Shown here one piece after another: positions 26,547-41,092 of a stretch of 64,000 nucleotides of DNA; positions within the stretch are counted from its first letter, which is position 1, and each line of letters opens with the position of its first letter. Source of the stretch: Piromyces finnis (taxonomy: Eukaryota > Neocallimastigomycota > Neocallimastigomycetes > Neocallimastigales > Neocallimastigaceae); NCBI GenBank assembly GCA_002104945.1, contig MCFH01000093.1:55147-119146 (forward strand). The letters are read 5' to 3'. The notes under the pieces are model-generated. The model made no database searches. It saw only the letters and a program-made list of their open reading frames with translations, and was not told the origin of the DNA. Both the position numbers and the translations under genes were made by a program.

Positions 26547-29068
26547 TAATAATAATAATTATAATAATAATAAAAAAGAGAATCATATAGTTATTGATAA
26601 TTGATTTGTTAAATATTAAAAAAAAGGGGGATAAAATCAAAACAAAAATACAATTATTAAAATGATATATTCAATATTAATTTCATATATATAAAATACT
26701 TTTTTTTTTTTTCTTTCTTTCAATTAAAAAGAATATTTTTTTTTAAAAAAAAAATAATAATATCAATATTAATAGATAAAATAAAATATCTTTATTTTTT
26801 ACATATTCCATATTAGTTTTTTTAAAAACATAAATCATAATTTTTAACAATTATCCATTAATACCATTTTTTTTTTATTCATTTACATACAAAAAAAACA
26901 CTACCAAATAATCATCACCAATTCATTTACATAAAAAAGAATAAAAAAAATAATAATAAATCATTAAAATACTATAATCATGAATGTAAAGTTTTATATA
27001 ACTATTTATATTAAAACTTTATATTCATAGTTTTTAATATTATTTTAAAAAAACAATAACAAAAAAAAAAAAAAAAAAAAAATAAAATAAAAAATAAAAA
27101 TAAAAAAAATAAATAAATAAAAAAAAAAGCTTTTTTTATTTTTCACAAAGGTAAATCCTTTTTATCCATTTATCATTTGTTATAATTTTTTTTTTAAATT
27201 CAATAACTCTCTGTGAAAACATATCTTGTAAAATATCCACAATATTTATAAAACATTATAAGCGATGTTTTTCTATTTCCTTTTTTAAAAAGAATTGTAA
27301 AATTTCAAAAAAAAAAAAAAAAAAAAAAGATAGATTTAAGTGAGAAAGAGTTTATAAAAAAAAAAAAATTAGAAGATTATAATAATGATAATAATAAACA
27401 TATATATTTTTTCTTTTTAAATAGTTATAATTATACAAATTATACAATAAATAAATAATAATAATAATAAAAAAACTATCAATTTAAAAAGAAACCATAA
27501 CAATATTTTAATCTTATTTATTCTAATTATTAATGATTTATTTTTTTTTTTTTATAAAAATAGAGTGCTTGATATATATATAATAAATGGAAAGAATTGA
27601 TAGTCATGATAAAAATTAAAAACTTTTCATATACCTACATTCTATTATTATTAATCTTTTTATTATAATAATTTATTATTATTATTATTATTATTATTCA
27701 AAAAAAAAAAAAGTTTTTTTTTTTTTATATTCTTTTATAACCTTGCTTTTAAATGATATAACTTTAAAATAGTAACATAGTAACATAGGATATTAAATAT
27801 ACTTATTCTTTTTCTTTCTTTTTTTTTATTATTTATAAACGTGTTAAATATATATTGTACAGAAAAAATGAAATCTATTAAATTATATAATAATTAAATC
27901 TAAAATATATTATATATATTTTAATTTCCTTTAATTTATTAATATGCGGAAATTCGATCAGGCTATTTTATTAATTAGCAATTACTTGCTACCATTTCAA
28001 TCAAATGAATAAATTTTCTTTTTTTTTTTTTAATATATATATATTTAATTAATTACTTTATTCTTCTTGAAAAGTTTTTATAGTTAGAGTAGATACTATA
28101 CACACACCCACTAATATTTATTATTTTAATATATGTATAGATTTAATTAAAAAAATAAAAAACAATTAATAAATATATTATTAATAATAAAAAATATTAA
28201 ACTTTTTATTATAAATTAAACTTTACACTAATTAAAATTTTTAACATTTTTTTTAAAATCTTAAAAACTCATATATATTAATTTAAATTGGAATTATATT
28301 ATTTTATTAATTAACACTTTCTTTTATTATATATTTTTTAAACCTTTTTTTTTTTTCCCATTCAATATAAAAATATTAATTTTTTTTTTAATATTTTTAA
28401 TTTATTATTCATCATTGTCAATAATAATTTCATTTTTTTTAAAATTTTATCCCTTTCTTTCATTCACCTATTATAAAGTAATAATATATACCTTTATAAT
28501 AATTTAAAAATCTTATATATATGTGTATTATAGTTTAAGTGATTAAATATTCAATAGTGAAAAAAAATATATAGTTCAATAAAATAAAAAATATCGTATA
28601 TTATGTAAATATTTTATTAGGAACAATAACAATACATTGAGAAATAACAACAATAACAAAAACAACAACAACAATAATAATAAAGCATTTATATAAAGTG
28701 TAAAACAAATTTTGTATTTAAGAGAATAAACTTTTATATATAAAAAGAGATAAATTAAAAAAGATAATCTTTCATTGAAATAAAATTAAATGCTAAGTAT
28801 AGTTTTAAAGAAATATTAATTTAAATACTAATATTTTTAAAACAAAAGTAAAATATATAAATATATATATATAAAACCCAAGTATTATATATTCTTTTTT
28901 TTTTTTTTTTTTTTTTTTTAATAATTATTAAATTTTTTTTTAAAACAACTTATTAAAATATTATTAAAAATATTAAAAAATAAAAAATACAAATAATAAA
29001 ATAAAATAGTTTACTTTGCAAATAATAGTGGAAATTATATATTATAAAAAATTTTTATTAAATTTATA
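26547..29068. other. AT-rich intergenic region between two plus-strand genes
   Basis: About 2.5 kb of extreme AT content with poly(A)/poly(T) tracts (for example 27058-27120 and 27306-27328) and no credible open frame. It presumably includes the 3' UTR of the R3HCC1L-like gene and the promoter and 5' UTR of the TMEM214-like gene. Confidence 0.6.
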
Positions 29069-29753
29069 ATGTCTTGGAATGAAGTAAAGAAGTCTTCTGG
29101 ACAAAAAAAAGCAGCTCACGCTCACAAACAAAAACAAAATATTATTGATAATGAAGATTTAGGAAAACTTAATAACGATTCTATTTTTAGTGCTTTATCC
29201 AACATTGATAACAAAGAACAAAAAAAGATTGAAGAAAACGCCAATAAGGAAATGAAACAAAACACTTCAAACAGTAGTTTACCATCCCCAAAAACTCCAA
29301 AAAAAATTCAAGATACTCCTACAAAAACAGCCCCAATTGAAGAATTATCAAAATTAAATGTTACTGATTTTATTAGTAAAAACATTAAAATTAATGATAA
29401 TGAACAAGATCAAGTTGATCAATTAAAAAAGCTTTGTAATTACATTGAAACTGAAATTACTAACAAGTTATTCTGTTGTACCACAAAGTTTTCTCATAAA
29501 AGTTTTGATATTGACAGTGCAAACTTTAAAGGTAAGATTAATTTAAATGTAAAATGAAACAACACGTATTTTTATTTTTTTTAAACAATTATTATTATAC
29601 TATTATTATTTATTATTAATAGTAGTAGTATAATATATATATTTTTTAAAAAAAAAGTTGAAAAGAAAAAGTAAATTTACGTGTCTTTATTATTATGAAA
29701 ATAGTTTTCTTTTAACAATTTTATTATTATTAATATTAGTATTATAATAATGT

Positions 29754-29846
<93 letters not shown>

Positions 29847-32800
29847 GGAATAACTTAAACAATTTTCTCATTATATATATTTTATATTAAATAATTAATA
29901 ATAGGTCCAATTAGTTATTTAGCTCCAAAACAAAGAAAAGAAATTGAAAATGTATTTTCAAAATGTAAGGAATCTGTAATTAAAAAATTATTTGTTTTAA
30001 TTACAAAATGCATTTTTGTTGGTGAAAAGAAAGGTAAGATACATTTTAAAGTGTGAATGTCCACTAAATATTATGCTATTTATTATATATATATTAATAT
30101 CAATAAATAAAAAATTTTATATTATAAATTTTTTTTTTTTTTAGCTGTAAACGTTCAAACTATCTCTAATACCATTGCTCATCAAGTAAATTGTTCAATT
30201 TAATAAAAATTTAATTATTTTATATGAATTATATAAATTTATATAATATTAAATTAAATTTATTTTATTATTTCATATTAATTCATTTTTTGAATAGCTT
30301 TGTGTCCAAATTATTTCAAATTTATACCCAGGAATCTTTTACAAGAAGAGTAAAGAAGGAAAGAAGGTTTATGAACAAACCGTTAGTCACCACAAAAACA
30401 TTATTGAAAAATTACCAGCCATAGGTAAATATATCTATTGATTCTTTTAAATAATAAAATTCTCATTACCATTAATATATTAAAATATAATAACTACATT
30501 ATTTTATTAATAAATAAACAATTTTCTATTCATTTATTTTTTATTTATTTTTGTTGAAACTTTTTACAAAAGGCAATACCTTAATTTGGGTTTGTATGCA
30601 ACAACATTATAATGTTAATAAAAAAGAAATATGTTGTCCAGAATATGTTGAATTATGGATGGAATATTTCTTAAATGCATTAACCTCTAATGATGCTTCA
30701 ATTGCTATTCAAACTCAGTCTGTTAAATTATTAAATAAAGTTCTTGATAGGTAAATATTCTTCAATATCAGTACAAATTTATAGATTAGATATATGATTA
30801 TTAAAAAACTTTATTTTTTTCATTTCAACTTTATTTTTTAGTATCAAAGAAAATAAGAATAAATTAGAAACTAATATTAAAATCCCAGTTGAATCATTTA
30901 TTGCTCTCATTGCAATTTTAAATACTGGAAATGTTGTCTCTCAAATTAAGGTAAAGAAATATATAGATATATATATATTTTGAAAAAGAAAAAAAATAGT
31001 CTAACATATTTTATTTAATATCTTATAGAAACATGATAAATTATACGATGGGTATATATTTTATATGATTATATATATTTATATTGTTGAATAAAATAAT
31101 ACATATTTATATTATAATTATTAACCAATAATATTTATTTATGGAATGTTTATAGTGTTACCAAGGCTTATGAATCATTAAAGTCTATATTATTTGATAA
31201 CTCATCCAAGGTTTTACAATTTAATGTAAAAAATATGGATATGTTTGTAAAATTATATAAACTTTTATCTGATCCAACCTATGATCGTGCTGTTTATAAT
31301 GAAGTATGTTTTTTTTAAAATAAAGTTTAAATACAATTGTTATTATTCATTAATAATAAAATTTCATTTTTTTTTTAGTTCTTAAATATTATTGTTTTAA
31401 CATTTGCCAAAGATCAATCCTTATTTGATTCATGGGGTACTATTTATAAACAATATCAACCAAATAATCTTCCACCATCCAGTGCAATTGTTGAAGAAAT
31501 TAAAAGACAACAAACTGAATACTTCAAGAGTAAAAAGTATTGCCCATCTAGTAATTGTTGGGAAGAAGTAATATATTATTTTAAATTTTTAAATATATTA
31601 TTAAACATATTATAGCATTATTTAAATTACTAATATTTATTTATTTTTTAAATATTATAATATTTACTTGTAAAGCTTGGTAATATTTAATAATTCATTT
31701 ATTTATTTATAATTTATAACCTGAAATAATAAATATTTTATTTTAAAGCACTCAATTTTAACAAAAATATAATTTTATGTTTTAATAGATAATAATCGTT
31801 TAAGAAATACTTTCTATGAAATGATTGGTGTTAATGAACAACATCGTACAAAGAATAATGAAAATGAAATCAATAAGATGAACAAAAATATTAGAGTATG
31901 TATATGGTTAAAAGGAAAAAAATAATTTAAATAATAGTAAATAAAAAAAGGTAATTTATAATTAATTTTTTTTTCTATATAGGCCATTTTAGATAAGACT
32001 TCCAGTGGTAAAAGCAATGGTGGATTCTTTAGAGGATTCTTAATGAGATTAATTAAGAGATCTATTATATTAGTAATTTTATTAAGTTTATCCTTACACG
32101 TTTTTGATTCTGTTGATGAATATAACAGTAAAAATAGCAAGGGTGGTTTCAAACTTCCAGTTGGTCATCCAAAGATAACTGGCAATGAAACATCAAAATG
32201 CCCATACCAAGCCTTTAGAAATAAGTATACTAAATGTAATCAATGTCATCCAGTAATTAAATATGTTTATGATTACATGGAGGAACCATATAAATATATT
32301 GAAAGTCGTGCTGTTATTCCAGTATATAAGAATGTATGGAAGCCATATTGCTCAAAATCATTTATGATGAGTCTTGAAAAGGGTATTATTCCAACTTACA
32401 GATTTGTTAAGCCAATTGTTACCGAAAAGGTTGTTCAACCAGTTCAAGAAAATGTTGTTCCAAGAGCTGTAGAACTTTATGATACCTACGCCAGAGAGTA
32501 TGTTGAAAGAGCTAATAAGGATGTTTTCAAACCAGCTTTAGCTACTAGTTCAAAATATGTAAAACAAGCTTACATTGTAGCTAAGCCATATTCCATCAAG
32601 GCTAAAGATTTCGTTATTAACGACGTCGTTAAACCATCTATCCCATACATCAACAAGGCCAAGATTAGAGGTATTCAATATGGTAATCAATTTTTAGATA
32701 CTCTTGCTGAAATCCCATACAAAAGAATTATGAAGAATGGTGCCAGTAATTCTCTTAGATTTGTTGGTTACGCTGAAAATAAGATAGAAGAATTTTATGT

Positions 32801-34016
32801 TGCTTCTACTCCATATGTTAAGAAGTACTGGGATGTTCTTTCCAGAAAAACTAATGTTTTAATGCAACAAGAAAATGTTCAAAAGGTTATTACCAACCAA
32901 TACGTTAAGACAACTACTGATGCTATTAAGGATGCTTATCACATTTGGTGTGATGGTGTTAAGGTTTCCTATGTCTATCTTACTAACAGAGGTCCAGAAA
33001 CTGGTGGTGCTAAGAATTGGAAGGATGCTACCAGCAAGGTTAGCATTAAGAAGGATATTAGAAGTTCAATTGACTTTACTAAGAGTTTCTTTAAAAATGT
33101 CATTGAAAAATTAGAAAAGGAAGACAAACATTCTTTTGGTAGTCATGAAAAAAGAAGTGGTTCAAAAATTGTTAATGCTAAAAACCAATCCAAAGATAGT
33201 TCATTACCAACAAAGAAGGGTCCAAAAGTAGCTCCAGAAATGCAAAAGCCAAGTAATGGATACAAAATTGTTGTTAACAATGAAAATGCCAAGAAAATCA
33301 CCAAAGAAAGAGTCAATCAAGCCAATAATATTAATATGAATGATACTAAAAATATTGCCAAGGAAAAAGCTAAAATTAAGCAAGAAGTTAAGAGAGTTGT
33401 AAAGGAAGAATATAAGAACAACATTTCTAAGCAAATTGCTAAAGAAAAAACCGAAGCTGCCAAAAACATTGCCATGTCTAAGCAAATTATCAAAGAAGAA
33501 GTTGAAACTACCAAACAAGTTGCTATGGATAATGCTATTAATTCTGAAGCTAAGCAAGCTGTCGAAGATAACGTTGAAAATACTGAAGTTGTTATGGAAA
33601 GCACCTCTAGTTCTGATGATAATCAAGTTGTTAATGACAATGTTGAAAGTACTAAACAAGTTGCTATGACCAAGGCTGTTGTTAAGGAAGAACATGAAAC
33701 TACTAAACAAGTAGCAATGACTAAGGCTATTGTTAAGGAAGATCATGAAGCTACTAAACAATTAGCTATGGAAAACGCTTCTTCTAGTTCTGATGATAAT
33801 CAAGTTGTTAATGACAATGTTGAAAGTACTAAACAAGTTGCTATGACCAAGGCTGTTGTTAAGGAAGAACATGAAACTACTAAACAAGTAGCTATGACTA
33901 AGGCTATTGTTAAGGAAGAACATGAAACCACTAAACAAGTAGCTATGACTAAGCAAATTGTTAAAGAAGAGTATGAAACTACAAAACAAGTTGCTATGGA
34001 TAATGCTACAAATTAA
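29069..34016 (+). CDS. TMEM214-like ER membrane protein with C-terminal repeat tail
   Basis: Exons 29069-29531, 29905-30033, 30145-30185, 30298-30424, 30573-30750, 30842-30950, 31029-31051 (23 nt), 31156-31303, 31379-31550, 31789-31895 and 31983-34016 join in phase to 1176 residues. The start MSWNEVKK resembles the WEVVKK start of animal TMEM214. Helical blocks follow the same order: ISYLAPKQRKEI, NTLIWVCMQQ, then YESLKSILFD and FDSWGTIYKQ. One strong membrane segment (about 523-541) sits where TMEM214 has its first. The lumenal part (550-850) has amphipathic repeats such as VVKPSIPYINKAK. Residues about 999-1176 are near-perfect 15-mers (consensus VKEEHETTKQVAMTK). Animal TMEM214 (about 690 aa) lacks this tail. 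Animal TMEM214 is linked to ER stress-induced death; the role here is unknown. Confidence 0.72.
29747..29842. repeat. (AAT)n microsatellite in intron 1 of the TMEM214-like gene
   Basis: About 95 bp of AAT units in the intron 29532-29904. It creates a spurious poly-Tyr frame on the minus strand. Confidence 0.9.
33480..34010 (+). repeat. Coding tandem repeat, 15-residue unit plus a larger duplicated block
   Basis: In-frame 45-bp repeats in the last exon of the TMEM214-like gene. A larger block, beginning SSDDNQVVNDN and running through three 15-mers, occurs twice (about 33605 and 33785). The DNA of the two blocks is almost identical, so the duplication is recent. Confidence 0.9.
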
Positions 34017-34096
34017 AAGAAAGGGATAATTTAAGAGCATATTTTTTATTTAAATCTGTAAACTTTTTATTATTTTAAGAAAATGCAAATATAACA

Positions 34097-34133
<37 letters not shown>

Positions 34134-35284
34134 TAGCCCCCATATACATTATTAACATATACTAAATTATTTTAATATTTTTTATTTTATTTGAACTACA
34201 ACTATATTATACATTATAAGATTAAAAAAAAAAAAAAAAAAAAATTGAAAATATACATTAATAAAGTTAAATTTTTTTTTTTAAAAAAAATGAATAGTAA
34301 AAATACTTTTTTTTTTTTATTTATATAGTGTAAAATACTTTTGTTTTTTTATTTAAATTTTTGAAAATAAAGGAGAAAGAAAGAAATGGAAAATGTGACT
34401 GTAATTTATAAATATATTGAAATGGAATCTATGATAATAAATAGATAAAAGTATGTACAGAACATAAGTAGCATTATATAGAATACTAAAAGAACCTTTG
34501 TAAAATGCAAAATTAAAATAGATACTTGCTTAACATTTTTATTTTTAGTAATCTGTGGGAAGTTTTTAAAGAAAATTCCTTTCTTTTTGATATTTACCAA
34601 TATTCATTAAAATTTAAAATAGCTATAAGTATGTCTCTATTGAAAAAAAGTTAGGATAGATTAGTAGAATTAGTAATGCCTAATATTTAAATTATAAATT
34701 ATATATAATTTGGTCTTTAGTTACATTAAAAAATCAAATATAATAATGTCACTATTATATATTCTTTGTATTATAGTTTTACATTAAATCCTTTTTTTTT
34801 TTTTTTATTTTTTTTTTTATTTTGTTCATTTGTATTTTATAAAGTTCTTTTTAAACTTTATTTATTTATTTTTTTTTTTTCTTTCATTTTTTTTTAATAC
34901 TTTGTGGATTTAATAATGATAATAATCATATTAAAGAAAGATACTGCTATTTGTGTAAATTATAAATTTATTTTATTTTTATTATATTCATTTTGTCAAT
35001 TAGTAAAATTATACTTAATATTCTAAACCACACCATATATAAATTATAAAAAATAAGTTTAGAAAAAAAAAAGTCAATTTTCAAATTTACATTTAAAATT
35101 AAGTATATTAATAAAAATATTAAATTAAATGGGTATATTTCAATTATTTTTATTATTATATATATTTTTTTAAAACTATTTGATAATTTTTATAAATAAA
35201 TAATATTGAATATATATATGTATTAAGTAAAAAAATAAAATATAAATTATATGGAAATTAGTTAAAAAAAATTAACTAAATTAA

Positions 35285-35315
<31 letters not shown>

Positions 35316-35729
35316 ATATTATTAAAATGGATTTCGTGTATTTTATGTTCTTAATATTAATTAACTGATAGAATAGTATATTATTATAGTTGCGTGATGT
35401 TATTTATGAAGCGATTTTAAGATATAATTATTCTATTATTATTCTGGTATAATTATAAAATAATTATTATATGTGCATAAACGATCTAGCATACATATAT
35501 ATATTTGAATATATAAATAAATATATATACATATAATATTAATGACTGCAATTTTCAATTTAATTATTGATGGAATTAATTATTGACCAACTTTATGAAA
35601 AACTTATTGTATTCAAATATATTTTTTGCAAACTTTCTTTTTTTTATTTTATTTTGAAATGTCCTCTAAGTTTAGATCTAACCATTTGTTTTCGTCAATG
35701 TTATTTGATTCTATTATGTATTATTAAAT

Positions 35730-35773
<44 letters not shown>

Positions 35774-35832
35774 TTATTTGAATAAATATTAAATTATTGG
35801 GTTAAAAAGAAATTATATTTTGTAAATGTATA
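34017..35832. other. AT-rich intergenic region between convergent genes
   Basis: Lies downstream of both the TMEM214-like gene and APC13. Contains poly(A) runs (34101-34130, 34226-34244), an AAAT run near 35283-35318 and a 37-base T run at 35732-35768. No gene recognised. Confidence 0.6.
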
Positions 35833-36285
35833 TTAAATATATATTTTAAATTTAATTTGGATTTCATCTAATTTACTAAATTCTATTTTATTGATTATTA
35901 AAACATTACCATCTTCAGAATCTTCAGAAGGAAGTTCTAATGAAACTGGAAATTGAATATCTATTGTACATAAATAGATTAATTTAATTAATTTTATTAT
36001 TTAAAAGTAAAATATTTAATTATTTAATTAATTATTTAATATATATATCCTTACTATCATCCGGTAATTTGTCAGCCATCCATTTACTATCTACAATTGG
36101 AAATAAAACTCTTGGAGCATGAATTTTTTGTGAGTAATTACTATCAGACTATATAGAATTATTTTTTAAAATTTCAGTATAATTAATAATTATATATTAT
36201 TTTTCCCACTTTTTTACATTAAATATTTATAATAAGCTATCATTAATAATTATTTTTTTTATTGAAATAAGAAACAACTTACCAT
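35833..36285 (-). CDS. APC13: Anaphase-promoting complex subunit 13 (APC13)
   Basis: Small structural subunit that helps hold the TPR arm of the anaphase-promoting complex together (nuclear, cell-cycle ubiquitin ligase). Exons on the minus strand: 36283-36285 (only the ATG), 36055-36148 and 35833-35960, joining to 74 residues, the same length as human ANAPC13. The hallmark is present: an Asp, then W-x-x-D-K-L-P (residues VDSKWMADKLPDD), followed by an I-x-x-P strand and an acidic L-P-x-E segment. Donors are GTAAGT and GTAAGG; acceptors end in TAG. The gene is far too short for ordinary ORF detection. The C-terminal 20 residues do not clearly match and could be changed by a further intron. Confidence 0.75.
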
Positions 36286-37712
<1,427 letters not shown>

Positions 37713-38491
37713 ATGTTGATTACAGAAGGTTTAATTGATAAAGAGAAATAATTATTTAAATTATATATAATATAATTTTTTTTAAATTAATAAAAATAAT
37801 AATATTATTATTTCAAACAATATATAAGACCAGTATATTAATAGATTAAAGAATTCTCTACATGATGATGCTGATAATAAAAATGTCCTTGATGAGGGTT
37901 TTTTTGAATGGGAAATTAATAATTGGAGTAGTCTTAAAGTTTTTGAAGTAAGCCCAACATTTAATATAGGAAACTATACATGGTAAATAAATACATAAAT
38001 TTTAATTAAAAATATATAAACAACTTAAAAAATCCATGTTAAGTTGTTTATAAATAAATTTATAATTTATAAAGGAAAATTGCGTTAATACCCAATGGAT
38101 ATAATGATGGAAATGGAGAATATGTTTCTCTTTATTTAGGAAATCATGATGTAGAATTAAAAGATAATCTAAATGTTTATGGTAGTTTTGTATTTGCTAT
38201 GCGTAATTCTAATGATTATTCTCATCACCATATTGAAAGTAAAATATTTTATATATAAATATATCTACATATAATAGATATTTTGTTGAATTGACATTAA
38301 CTAATTTTAAATATAAATTAGAAACAAATGGAATTGAATGTTTCAATAAAAATAATGATGAACATCATTTTCCAAAATTTATTAAAAAAAGGGATCTATT
38401 TTCGAAAAACAAAAAAACAAATAAGCTATTAATTGAAAATAATAAAGTTGTTATTAGTGTTTATCTCCGTGTATATAGAAAAGGAAAATAA
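37713..38491 (+). CDS. MATH-domain protein
   Basis: Exons 37713-37728, 37829-37982, 38075-38238 and 38322-38491 join in phase to 167 residues, almost entirely one MATH (TRAF-like) domain. Diagnostic motifs are GFFEWEINNWSSL near the start, then NYTWKIALIPNGYNDGN, EYVSLYLG, and the closing HHFPKFIKKRDLF and NKVVISVYLRVYRK. This matches the MATH fold of Ubp15/USP7, which binds short peptide motifs, often in ubiquitin pathways. No peptidase or BTB domain is attached. The first intron has an atypical donor (GTTTAATT), so the first exon is the least certain part. Location and partner are unknown. Confidence 0.75.
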
Positions 38492-41092
38492 TAATAAATA
38501 ATAGATTAGAATTAATATTTAATAAAACTTAAATATTTAAATAGTAATTTCAATAATATTTGAAAATAAAAATAACAGAGTATTAAAAGTTTAATTCGAA
38601 ATAAAATTCATATTTTATCTAACATATTTATTATATATCAACAAATAAAGTAATTATCACAAGGATGAAAAAAATGAAAGAAAGAAAAAAATTAATAATT
38701 TAAATATATATATTATTTTTTGTATTTTAATTAAATATATAAGATGATTGTTTAATTCTATTTGTCTTTATCCTACTATCAATAAAGATTCATTTTAAAA
38801 CTATATTATTGATTTTCTTTTTAGATTAGTATAATAATACACTTCTTATTTTTTTAATTTATAAAATTAGTTATTTAATTATTAAGTTAAATAATAAAAT
38901 AGATATAAAATATATAATAAAATGAAAAAGAATATTAAAATTATACAACTGTTTGATGAACTCTACAGACTATATCGTGTGGGATATATTCTAACTAAAT
39001 AAATCCAATAAAATAAAAAAAGTAATATCAGGTATGATGGTGTGATATCCACTAAACTCTTCCATGAGTCCTTAATAACTTTATTCGTTGAATTATTAAC
39101 AATGCATTTTTTGCATAGATTATTTAAAATTCTTTTTCCATAACGGTACGATATTGGTGTTATTAATTATGTTAAATGTCTTACTAAATCTATTTAAAAA
39201 AGTAATTTCATTGAGCTGCTAAAAATAGTGAAAATTCTAGTAAAGAAGATAGCAAGACTCTTTATGATGAACTATAAATTGTTCATTCAAATATTTTATT
39301 TTTCCATTTTAATTTGTAGTATATAATAAACTAGCGTTTTATCACGAAGGAACTATAGCTATAAGTTAAAACAATCTTTTTTACATTCTACTATATGTAT
39401 TTTACAATTATATATATATATATATATACTATTTATATTATTTAAATTATTGGCATTATATTAATTATGTATATATATTGTTATAATTTTCAGGGAGTAA
39501 TCATGTTAAAATCATATTCATATATTTATTATAAAAAAGTATAAAAAGATTACCAAGAAGGCCAAGCGAAGAAATTCTATATTGAATGAAAGTACAATAT
39601 TTTAAAATCTAATTATGAAAATATTGTTTATCAATACACAGACACGAGGTTAGTCAGGATTAATTTTATTACTAGTAATAATAATTCTGGAAGTGTTCTC
39701 ATAACCACAATAAATACAGATAATCCAAGTAATTTCTAAATTTAAGTGAGGTTTGTTAAAACCATAGAGTGTAAAGCTATTTAAATAAAGGAATTTACTA
39801 TTAGCATATTTAAGGTCTTTATTTCCATTATTGAGATTACTATTAATAGTATTTGTTAACTTTTTTAATGCTTTTAATATTAATTTAATAATAAACTCCA
39901 TATGTAAATCCTATAGTCCATAAATAATTAGATATGAGAGGAAAATAACGGACAAGATCTTTAACAATACAATTTGATTTCTTCTACTTAACTTATTGAA
40001 CAATGCAAATATTACAAAAAAGGGTATTATTGGGTCTAATGTAAGAGTATACAAACTGTTCATTTATGTAATTCATCATTATTGATAGAGAATTTGCTAG
40101 AAAACCTTTTTTTTTGAGGCCATAGAAAACATCAAAGATACTTTTTTTTAAACTTTCTTCTATAAAAAAATTCTTTGATGATTATAAATAAAATTAATAC
40201 ATTCTTTTTTATTATGAAAAATAAATTGGTCAGGATGAGAAGGTGTATTTTATTTATAATAAATTGTAATATAATTTTAGGACCAACATTTGTTATAGTC
40301 TTTCTTTTGAAATGGTGTTTTATTTCAAAGGAAAGGCATATTAGATTTTGTTGAAAATAATTTTAAGACATTAAGCATCAGATTGATTTTTAAAATCCGA
40401 TTAGAAATTCAATCTAGACCTAAAACCTTATTATCATTAATAAAAATCTCATGCTATTTAATTTATATGATTAAAGTGAAAGTCTCTTTCCTCAATAGTC
40501 ACGCTTTAAGCTGCAATTTGTAATATATTCTACAAGGTTTTAAGATTTTGATATACTAGAGTAGAAATGGGTTGTCTTGTTTCTAAAAATTTATATATAT
40601 ATATACTTGCTTATTGGAATAATGCTGGTTTTATATAAATATAATACCATTGAAATAAGATAAAACTCTTTCTTTATATTAAAAATGAAAAAAATCATTT
40701 ATATATATTTTTTATTTATCTTTAATATTTTTTAGCAACTATTTCATAATTAATATTCACTAATATCCAATATGATGAATTTATATATGTATTCTTATAT
40801 TTTAAAACAAATGATTTACTTATATAAAAAAAAGAATAAATACTAATTTTGGTGATAATATATATTTTTTATTTACAAATCTATAAATTTTATAAAGACG
40901 AAATAAATTATAACAAATACAAAAACTAACTTGTATTTATTATTGTTGAAAAATTATTACATGCTAAAAGTTCATTTTTAAATTATATACAATTATATAT
41001 TAAAAATATAAAAATATATTTTGAAACATATATAAATAATGCTTAATTGTTAATATAAAACCATGAATTTTGATTTGTGCTTTGTTTTTTTT
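38492..41092. other. Intergenic region holding decayed retroelement sequence
   Basis: Mostly non-coding, but slightly less AT-rich than other spacers. A non-LTR reverse-transcriptase relic lies at about 40170-40440. A short minus-strand frame at 39650-39901 carries a C-x-x-C-G (CIYCGYEN) that could be part of a zinc ribbon of a decayed element; it has no match I recognise. Confidence 0.4.
40165..40445 (-). pseudogene. Old non-LTR reverse-transcriptase fragment
   Basis: Minus-strand translation, with several stops, shows the order of motifs at the start of a LINE reverse transcriptase: KVLGLD-stop-ISNRILK (compare GPDGI), then QKKDYNKC (compare IPKKGDLTDC), then HPDQFIFHNKKECINFIYN (compare PEQFGFRKKEESISLFIS). 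It is clearly different in sequence from the family at 1-18128, so it belongs to another, older element. Ends cannot be defined. Confidence 0.5.

Noticed and set aside
29677-29871. Poly-Tyr frame on the minus strand
   Set aside because: Reverse reading of an AAT microsatellite inside an intron.
33204-34040. Minus-strand frames with hydrophobic repeats
   Set aside because: Antisense shadow of the coding repeat in the TMEM214-like gene.
39650-39901. TnpB/Fanzor-type zinc ribbon from the CIYCG motif
   Set aside because: Only one of the two CxxC pairs is present and no RuvC-like motif is nearby.
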